From: Thermoleophilia bacterium
GTDB lineage: Bacteria; Actinomycetota; Thermoleophilia; Gaiellales; SKUG01
Direction: 5' to 3'
Assembly (NCBI GenBank): GCA_025964455.1
Contig: JAOPYU010000057.1
Span: 1 to 7,746, forward strand
Length of the DNA: 7,746 nt
Shown piece by piece: positions 1 to 4,913 of this stretch (position 1 is its first letter; the number at the start of each line of letters is the position of its first letter). The position numbers and the translations under genes are program-made. The notes below the pieces were generated by a model, which did no database searches, was not told where the DNA came from, and saw only the letters and a list, made by a program, of their open reading frames with translations.

Positions 1-407
1 TCGAAGCGGGTCGTGTCCTCGCAGAACTCGATGCCGACCTCCCAGAGGCGATTGGGCAGGCGGACCGCGCGAGCGACGTTGCCGGCGATGCGTACGAGGT
101 GCGTGTGCATCGGACCGTCGATCACGAGCGAGTGCGCGTCATAGCCCATGTGCACGCGCAGGGGCAGCTCGCACTCGAGGTCCAGCACGACGCGCTGACC
201 AACCGGCACCTGTCGGCGCAGCAGCAGCCGTACGCCCGAATCGGAGATGTCGACCGCCCGGGCGGTGGTGACGGGAGCGTCGTTGAGCTCGGCCTGGCGG
301 ACGGTTGCGCGGATGACGGAGTCGATGCGCGACGCGCGTCGCCGGTCTCCTCCCGGCATGGCTGCGCCCGAAGGTGCATTCTCCATGCCTGTACGGCGTG
401 CCGCCAT
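1..407 (-). CDS. PilZ-domain protein (second copy), 3' end beyond window
   Basis: This is a predicted c-di-GMP-binding PilZ protein, cut by the left window edge; about 135 N-terminal residues are visible. Both PilZ signatures are present: an RxxxR motif (R23 to R27, within RRRASR) and a DxSxxG motif (D53, S55, G58, within VDISDSGVRL). After them come alternating hydrophobic beta-strand segments (QRVVLDLE, the NVARAVRLPN stretch, WEVGIEF), as expected for a PilZ beta-barrel. No YcgR-type N-terminal domain precedes the motif, so this is a single-domain or N-terminal PilZ protein, unlike the copy at 2455-3168. I chose the ATG at 407 because AGGGG lies 5 nt upstream; the in-frame ATG at 386 has no well-placed ribosome site but cannot be excluded. 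It lies 150 bp after the sigma gene in the same direction. A flagellar role is inferred only from the neighbourhood. Confidence 0.8.
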   Translation of the reverse strand, partial: MAARRTGMENAPSGAAMPGGDRRRASRIDSVIRATVRQAELNDAPVTTARAVDISDSGVRLLLRRQVPVGQRVVLDLECELPLRVHMGYDAHSLVIDGPMHTHLVRIAGNVARAVRLPNRLWEVGIEFCEDTTRF

Positions 408-455
408 CCGGACCCCTGACTCCCACACACTCCACGGTGCCACACGCAACACGAT

Positions 456-493
456 TGCACGCGACGTGCATGGAACTTCCCCCGTGCACGTGC
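456..493. promoter_or_regulatory. Cluster of TGCAC/GTGCA inverted repeats upstream of the PilZ gene
   Basis: TGCAC at 456-460, GTGCA at 466-470 and TGCAC at 485-489 can form two mutually exclusive stems: 456-460 with 466-470, or 466-473 with 482-489 including one G-U pair. The last copy lies in overlapping palindromes, CGTGCACG (483-490) and GCACGTGC (486-493). No T-tract follows on either strand, so this is not a classical terminator. It could be an operator or leader element for the downstream PilZ gene, or simply GC-rich chance. The rest of 408-557 shows only a weak 4-bp stem (CGCC/GGCG, 545-557) just past the sigma gene stop and no recognisable promoter. Confidence 0.25.
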
Positions 494-557
494 CTCTATG
501 CGTGGTTCGGGCCTCGCCGACAGCAGGTTCGCACCGTTTGGCGGCGCCAGACCGGCG

Positions 558-1532
558 TCAGACCAGGAAATCCTGCAGGTGCGGCGCACTCTCGGCCAGT
601 TGCTGCAGCGCGCGGTGCTCGAGCTGTCGCACGCGCTCACGCGTCACGCCCAGCACGGCGCCGACCTCGTCCAAGTACTGCGGCTGGCGGCCGTTGAGGC
701 CGTAGCGCATCTCGATGACGAGCCGTGACCGCTCCGAGAGCGAGCGCATCGCGTCACCGACCGCCTCCTGGCGCATGCCGAGCACGGCCTGCGCGAAGGG
801 GTCCACGACACGCTCGTCCTCGAGCATGTCGGCCAGGTCGTTCTCACCCTCGCCGACGGGCACGTCCAGCGACATCGTGTCGTCCACGAGTCGCTGCAGC
901 TCCTCCACCTCGAGGGTCGAGATCTGGAGCTTGTCGGCGAGCTCGTCGAGCGTCGGTTCGCGGCCGAGCTTCTGGGACAGGCCTCGCTGCTCGCGCTGGA
1001 GCTTGCGGATCACGTCGACGACGTGCAGCGGCAGGCGGATGGTCCGCCCCTGCGAGGCGATCGCGCGGCTGACGGCCTGGCGGATCCACCACGTCGCGTA
1101 CGTGGAGAGCTTGAAGCCCTTCTCCGGGTCGAACTTCTCGACCGCGCGGATCAGGCCGATGTTGCCTTCCTGGATCAGGTCGAGGAGCGGCACGCCGTTG
1201 CCCTGGTAGCGCCGGGCGATGGAGATCACGAGGCGCAGGTTGCACTCGACGAGACGATCCTTGGCCGCCTCGTCGCCACGGTCCTTGCGTCGAGCGAGCT
1301 CGAGCTCCTCGGGGTGCGTGAGCAGCGGGCCGTCGTCGAGCTGGCCGACATAGGTGCGCAGCAGGTCGATGCCGGTACCGTCGCTCCCCCAGGCCTCGCG
1401 CGATTCGCGGACGGGGCGCAGCAGGGCCGCGCCGCTGTCGGGGGCCGCCTCGACCTCCGGGGCGTCGGGGGCGTCCAGCGCTGCAGCATCCTCGGGGATC
1501 GCTGGCTCGATGTCGTCGTCGGAGTGGGCCAT
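558..1532 (-). CDS. RNA polymerase sigma-70 factor, RpoD family (group 2-like)
   Basis: This is a promoter-recognition subunit of RNA polymerase, 324 residues long. After an acidic, alanine-rich N-terminus (residues 1-50) come region 1.2 (about 55-83, LLRTYVGQLDDGPLL), regions 2.1-2.4 (about 88-160, with NLRLVISIARRY, DLIQEGNIGLIRAVEKFD and STYATWWIRQAVSRAI), region 3 (about 165-235) and region 4 (about 255-318). The 4.2 helix-turn-helix reads YLDEVGAVLGVTRERVRQLE. It lacks the long region 1.1 of primary sigma factors but has the RpoD-type region 1.2 and near-canonical 2.3/2.4. It is therefore a group 2-like factor rather than FliA/SigD, which lacks this 1.2. I chose the ATG at 1532 because GAGG lies 9 nt upstream; the in-frame TTG at 1547 overlaps that site. 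The gene sits downstream of flhA-flhF-pilZ, where flagellar operons often encode their sigma factor. A flagellar regulon is inferred, not shown. Confidence 0.93.
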   Translation of the reverse strand: MAHSDDDIEPAIPEDAAALDAPDAPEVEAAPDSGAALLRPVRESREAWGSDGTGIDLLRTYVGQLDDGPLLTHPEELELARRKDRGDEAAKDRLVECNLRLVISIARRYQGNGVPLLDLIQEGNIGLIRAVEKFDPEKGFKLSTYATWWIRQAVSRAIASQGRTIRLPLHVVDVIRKLQREQRGLSQKLGREPTLDELADKLQISTLEVEELQRLVDDTMSLDVPVGEGENDLADMLEDERVVDPFAQAVLGMRQEAVGDAMRSLSERSRLVIEMRYGLNGRQPQYLDEVGAVLGVTRERVRQLEHRALQQLAESAPHLQDFLV

Positions 1533-1547
1533 GGTGGAAATCCTCAA

Positions 1548-1608
1548 CCCCGCGAATCCGGGGAGCAGTGGGGGTGTCTCCGTTCAGAGGTGCTTTCACA
1601 CCCCTCTG
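1548..1608 (-). promoter_or_regulatory. Structured leader of the sigma-factor gene
   Basis: The 106-nt gap before the sigma gene can form a CAGA-GGTG stem with CACC-(cc)-TCTG at 1585-1608 (6-nt loop, 2-nt bulge). GGGGTGT (1571-1577) can instead pair with ACACCCC (1598-1604), which would disrupt that hairpin. A third hairpin, CCCCG/CGGGG with a 6-nt loop, lies at 1548-1563, immediately upstream of the GAGG ribosome site. Mutually exclusive stems before a regulator's start resemble attenuation or translational control. I see no convincing -10/-35 promoter here. Functional status is inference. Confidence 0.35.
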
Positions 1609-1621
1609 CAGGAGCGTCGAG

Positions 1622-1638
1622 GGTCCGACGATCGGACC
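1622..1638 (-). terminator. Hairpin abutting the stop codon of the small charged-protein gene
   Basis: GGTCCGA (1622-1628) pairs perfectly with TCGGACC (1632-1638) around a 3-nt loop. With one bulged G the stem extends into the TGA stop codon (1639-1641) itself. Position directly after a stop suggests a 3' end or processing hairpin, but no T-tract follows. It may be a weak or partial terminator separating the flhA-to-1639 unit from the sigma gene. Confidence 0.4.
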
Positions 1639-1944
1639 TCAGGCGGTGCGATCGACGTGGGGTGCGCCCGGCAGGTCGTCGGCGTCGACGTGGGCGATGC
1701 GGCCGTGGTCATCGTAGGCACCGGCGTCGACGGCCGGGGTGCGGGAGCCGATCCAGCGGGCTCCGGGCTCGTCGCCATCAGGCTGCTGCTCGTCGCCATG
1801 GCCGGAACGGCGGCGCTCATCGGGATCCTCCTCCTCGCGAGGACGACGTCGGGTCACGCGACCCGGGAGCGCGGTGCGGTCCACGTACATGCCACCCGCA
1901 ACCGGCCCCAGGGGGAGGATCGGATCGATGGGCGGCGGGCACAT
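1639..1944 (-). CDS. Small charged, probably disordered protein of unknown function
   Basis: This is a 101-residue protein that I do not recognise. It begins with a hydrophobic, proline-rich stretch (MCPPPIDPILPLGPVAGG), followed by an Arg/Asp/Glu-rich central section (RRRPREEEDPDERRR, residues about 32-46) and a tail rich in Asp, Gly, Pro and His. There is no membrane segment, signal peptide or enzyme motif, and composition predicts intrinsic disorder. That it is expressed is supported by a strong AGGAG site 9 nt before the ATG, a gap of only 19 bp after the membrane-protein gene, and a hairpin directly after its stop. Operon position suggests a flagellar or c-di-GMP-related accessory role, perhaps a binding partner acting through the conserved-looking IDPILPLGPV segment. 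This is inference from context only. Confidence 0.65.
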   Translation of the reverse strand: MCPPPIDPILPLGPVAGGMYVDRTALPGRVTRRRPREEEDPDERRRSGHGDEQQPDGDEPGARWIGSRTPAVDAGAYDDHGRIAHVDADDLPGAPHVDRTA

Positions 1945-1963
1945 GGGTCAGTTCTCCTGGTGA

Positions 1964-2458
1964 TCAGGCGGCGAGGCGCTGCTCTCCGCCGTACGAGGCC
2001 GATGAGCGAGCCGAGCCGATGTTCGTGACGGCGGGCACGATGCCCCCCGGGACGACTGACACCGAATCGGCGTCCTTTGCGGCTTCCTGCGCACGAAGTC
2101 GTTCGCGGTAGTACTCCTCGATGCGGCGGGCGCGCTCGCGCTCCCGGTTCTCGAGGTCGCGTCGGGCGCGCTTGACCTCTGCGTCGTAGAGCTCGCCGAA
2201 CAGGTACAGGCCGGTCGCCCAGGCGAAGAAGTGGAACACGAGCGCCGCTGCGATCGCGCGGAGCGTGGCCCCGTCCCAGGTCTGGCCGTTGTCGTAGGAG
2301 ACGAGCCAGACGCCGATGAACGCACCCATCGAGGCGATGGTGCGGAACATCTGCAGGCGACCGAGCCAGCGCTCGAACGACGGCGGGGTGAACTCGATCT
2401 CACCGTCGCGGTCGATGATGCGCCGCACGTGGTCGGGGATCTGGTCGTACGCGCTCAT
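1964..2458 (-). CDS. Small two-helix membrane protein with cytoplasmic coiled-coil tail, unknown function
   Basis: This 164-residue protein belongs to no family I recognise. Residues 1-36 are polar. Two hydrophobic helices follow (about 37-55, FRTIASMGAFIGVWLV, and about 65-88, LRAIAAALVFHFFAWATGLYLFG), separated by a short loop of about 10 residues. Residues 91-129 are highly charged and heptad-like (VKRARRDLENRERERARRIEEYYRER) and should form a coiled coil; the last 35 residues look disordered. A hairpin topology with both termini in the cytoplasm is likely. Its ATG overlaps the stop of the PilZ gene (ATGA), and AAGGTG lies 8 nt upstream, so it is probably translationally coupled. A link to the flagellar base or to the neighbouring PilZ protein is plausible but unsupported by homology. 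Confidence 0.8.
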   Translation of the reverse strand: MSAYDQIPDHVRRIIDRDGEIEFTPPSFERWLGRLQMFRTIASMGAFIGVWLVSYDNGQTWDGATLRAIAAALVFHFFAWATGLYLFGELYDAEVKRARRDLENRERERARRIEEYYRERLRAQEAAKDADSVSVVPGGIVPAVTNIGSARSSASYGGEQRLAA

Positions 2459-3168
2459 CGCGGCATCACCTTCTTGCGCCCGGCGAGCTCACGCTGCCGG
2501 AAGAACAGGAAGCGGATGATGCGCTCGCGGTCGGTGATCGCCATGCGCTCGAAGCTGCAGGCGACGATGTACTGCTCGGGACGCTCCGGGTCCGGATGCG
2601 CGTGCACGACCTTGGCGCGGCTCGTGATGTCCCCGCCGTGCTCGGGCAGGTAGAAGGTCACCACGAGGCGATCCCCGCCGACGACCTTCTCGGGGGTCCG
2701 GAAGCTGATGCCGCCGCCGCTGATGTTGCGGGTGAGTGCCTTGATGCGCTCGCCGGTCAGGCGCGGGGCGTCGCTCGCCTCGCCCTCCTCCTCGCCGGCG
2801 TGCTGCTCGACCCGCGCGTGCAGGAGCAGCGAGACGTCGACACGGACGTGGTTACGGCGCTGCGCGCGGTGCACGTCGCCGCCGCGGGAGAGCTCCAGGA
2901 ACTGCTCGCCGTCGCGCTCATAGACGGTGCGCACCATGGTCTTCATGCACCAGTAGCCGCCGCCCTGGGTGTACCACAGGCGCATGGGGCTGCCTTCGCG
3001 CAGCTCGAGCGTCTCGCCCTCGAATTCCGGGGCGCTGATGCGCAGGGTGTCGGCCGTCTCCTCGACGAGCCGGCTGAAGTACTGGGCCGCGCCGCCACGA
3101 TCGCCCGTGGCGACCTCGAGTCGCTGGTTCAGGCGGGGCAACGGAGTAGCTGGGCTGGTGGCAGGCAC
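2455..3168 (-). CDS. YcgR/MotI-like flagellar brake protein with PilZ domain
   Basis: This is a predicted cytoplasmic c-di-GMP receptor of 237 residues. The N-terminal half (about 12-100) resembles the YcgR N-terminal/PilZN beta-barrel: LNQRLEV, YFSRLVEE, then strands around LELREGSPMRLWY. The C-terminal half is a PilZ domain with RxxxR (R105 to R109, within RRNHVR) and NxSxxG (N148, S150, G153, within RNISGGGISF), the residues that bind c-di-GMP in the family. The end, RERIIRFLFFRQRE, matches the usual C-terminal helix. In YcgR and MotI (DgrA/YpfB), c-di-GMP binding slows or disengages the motor; that role is known for the family and inferred here. I chose the GTG at 3168, just after flhF; its AAGGA site is 12 nt upstream, rather distant. 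The frame is open upstream, but that part overlaps flhF and reads as shadow. A 20-residue Glu-rich insert lies between the two motifs (about 121-140). Confidence 0.85.
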   Translation of the reverse strand: MPATSPATPLPRLNQRLEVATGDRGGAAQYFSRLVEETADTLRISAPEFEGETLELREGSPMRLWYTQGGGYWCMKTMVRTVYERDGEQFLELSRGGDVHRAQRRNHVRVDVSLLLHARVEQHAGEEEGEASDAPRLTGERIKALTRNISGGGISFRTPEKVVGGDRLVVTFYLPEHGGDITSRAKVVHAHPDPERPEQYIVACSFERMAITDRERIIRFLFFRQRELAGRKKVMPR

Positions 3169-3194
3169 GATGCGTGTATTTCCTTCTGGTTGGC

Positions 3195-4913
3195 TCAGGA
3201 ACGAAGGTCTGATGCGGGCAGGATGCGCTCTGCGACCTCGCGCGCGATGGCCACGCGCAGGTCTGATCCCTCGGCAGGTCCCTCGGACAGGAACGTCATC
3301 GGCAGTCCGAGGCGGAAACACAAGTTCAGGATCTCACCGAAATAGCGGGTCTCGTCGATGCGGCTGACGGCCATGCGGTTCACGCCGAAGGCGCGGAACG
3401 CCTCGGCGAGGGCGCCGGCCTCGCGCTGGCTCGTGGCGAGCGGCAGCACGAGGTGGATGTCGTCGACCCCGATGGCGTCGAGGCAGGACTTCACCTGGCC
3501 CTGGACATCGGGATCGAGGTAGGTGCCGGCGGGGGTGTCGACGAGGACCAGGTCGAGGTCCTCCATCGCCGCTGCGGCGTCGAGGGCCTGGTCGACGGTG
3601 GCTGCGTAGCGCACGTCCACGGTCGTGTCGATGGAGCGGTACTGGTCGCTGGTGCGCAGGGCCACGCCGGGCTCGGCGGCGATGATCGAGATCACGCCAA
3701 CGCGCATGCCGATCGAGGCGTAGCCGCGGGCAACCTTGGTGACGACCGTGGTCTTGCCTGAGTTGGCACCGCCGACGAATCCCATGCGGTAAGCACGGGC
3801 GAGCTGCGGGAATCCGCTGTGCACGTCGAGGGTCTCCTCCACCATCGAGCGGACGTGCCCGGTGATGGATTCGCGCTCGCCGAAGGGCAGGCGATGTCGC
3901 ACGCCCACGTCGATGATCGATTCGACGACGTCGCGATCGACCCCGACCTCCATCATGCGTGCGACGAGCGGCTGGATCTCGTTGTCGAGGTCGGCCTGGA
4001 TGTCGCGGACCGTGGAATCCAGGCGGCTCGAATCGTGCGAGCGGCGGGTGGCGTGCACGGCGCTGCGCAGCGCCGCCATCGCCTTGAGGTCGAGGGCGTC
4101 GACGGCTGCGTTGAGCGCCTCGGTGATCATCGGCTCGGTCGAGCGGGCGAGCGCCAGGTCCGCGCGCAGTGCGTGGTCCACGTTGGCGGCGGCCGTGCCG
4201 TGCTCGATCGCCTGCGGCTCGAAGGGATCGCTCGGGGCATCGATGACGGATGCGGAGAAGGTGTGCGACTCGGGCGTGCTGGTGGACGGCAGCGGACGCG
4301 GCGGTGCGTAGGTGGCTCCGGCGCTCGGGGCGGCGGGCGCGGCGCCGTAGGCGGCGGAATCGATGTTGGAGGTCGCGGCGCGCATGTTGGCGTGCGATCG
4401 CTCGGCCAGGGCGCGGGCCTCGGCCATCGGGTCGCGCTGCGGCGTCGGGGCGACGACCGGCAGCTCGAGTTCGGCGAACCCACTGCTTGCAGCGTGCTCG
4501 AGGACGCGGCCGTACTCCTGCGCAAGCTCGGCGTCCTGGCTCGGATCCCACTCGTCGGTCACGTCGAGGCCGCCACGGCGACCCATGCTCATCGCGCCGG
4601 CGAAGCGCTCGGCGAGTGCCGCCTCGTCGACGGCGGCGGGTGCCGCGGCAACGACGGGTGCGGTGGCGGCGGCCGCCGGTGCGGCGTCCGGGGCGTCGCC
4701 GCGCATGAACTGCTCCTCCAGCTGCACGAGCTGGTCGTCGCTCGGCATGGAATCGGCGGCGGTGACCTCGATGACCTTGGTCCCGAAGAACCCGGCGACC
4801 CCGCCCTGCACCTTCTGGCGCTGGCCGATCACGACGGCTCCCCCACCGAGCTCGGCGCGGATCTCAGGCAGCAGCTCGTCGAGCGACCTTCCCTGGAACG
4901 TCTTGATCCTCAT
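3195..4913 (-). CDS. flhF: Flagellar biosynthesis SRP-type GTPase FlhF (divergent)
   Basis: FlhF is the third SRP-family GTPase and helps set flagellar position and number and recruit early basal-body parts. This one has 572 residues, longer than the typical 370-450 or so. Its parts in order: the B domain (1-52, MRIKTFQGRSLDELLPEIRAEL through GFFGTKVIEV); a long Ala/Pro-rich disordered linker (about 55-245); a helical N domain (about 246-375); and the G domain (376-572). The P-loop is intact (G381 to T388, GGANSGKT). Other motifs deviate: the DTYR of G2 aligns without gaps to IAAE (411-414); G3, usually DTAGR, reads DTPAG (459-463); G4, usually TKLDET, reads SRIDET (517-522). Nucleotide specificity or hydrolysis may therefore be altered. 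The ATG overlaps the flhA stop (ATGA). No flhG follows. Confidence 0.92.
   Translation of the reverse strand: MRIKTFQGRSLDELLPEIRAELGGGAVVIGQRQKVQGGVAGFFGTKVIEVTAADSMPSDDQLVQLEEQFMRGDAPDAAPAAAATAPVVAAAPAAVDEAALAERFAGAMSMGRRGGLDVTDEWDPSQDAELAQEYGRVLEHAASSGFAELELPVVAPTPQRDPMAEARALAERSHANMRAATSNIDSAAYGAAPAAPSAGATYAPPRPLPSTSTPESHTFSASVIDAPSDPFEPQAIEHGTAAANVDHALRADLALARSTEPMITEALNAAVDALDLKAMAALRSAVHATRRSHDSSRLDSTVRDIQADLDNEIQPLVARMMEVGVDRDVVESIIDVGVRHRLPFGERESITGHVRSMVEETLDVHSGFPQLARAYRMGFVGGANSGKTTVVTKVARGYASIGMRVGVISIIAAEPGVALRTSDQYRSIDTTVDVRYAATVDQALDAAAAMEDLDLVLVDTPAGTYLDPDVQGQVKSCLDAIGVDDIHLVLPLATSQREAGALAEAFRAFGVNRMAVSRIDETRYFGEILNLCFRLGLPMTFLSEGPAEGSDLRVAIAREVAERILPASDLRS

Noticed and set aside
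1023..2111. A 362-codon plus-strand open frame spanning the sigma gene leader and the two small genes.
   Set aside because: It crosses several well-supported minus-strand genes and their ribosome sites, and its product is Arg/Gly-rich without a recognisable domain.
3169..3321. A longer start for the YcgR-like PilZ gene, inside flhF.
   Set aside because: The extra residues are Arg/Pro-rich, read through the conserved end of flhF, and match no YcgR N-terminus; the GTG at 3168 just after the flhF stop is simpler.
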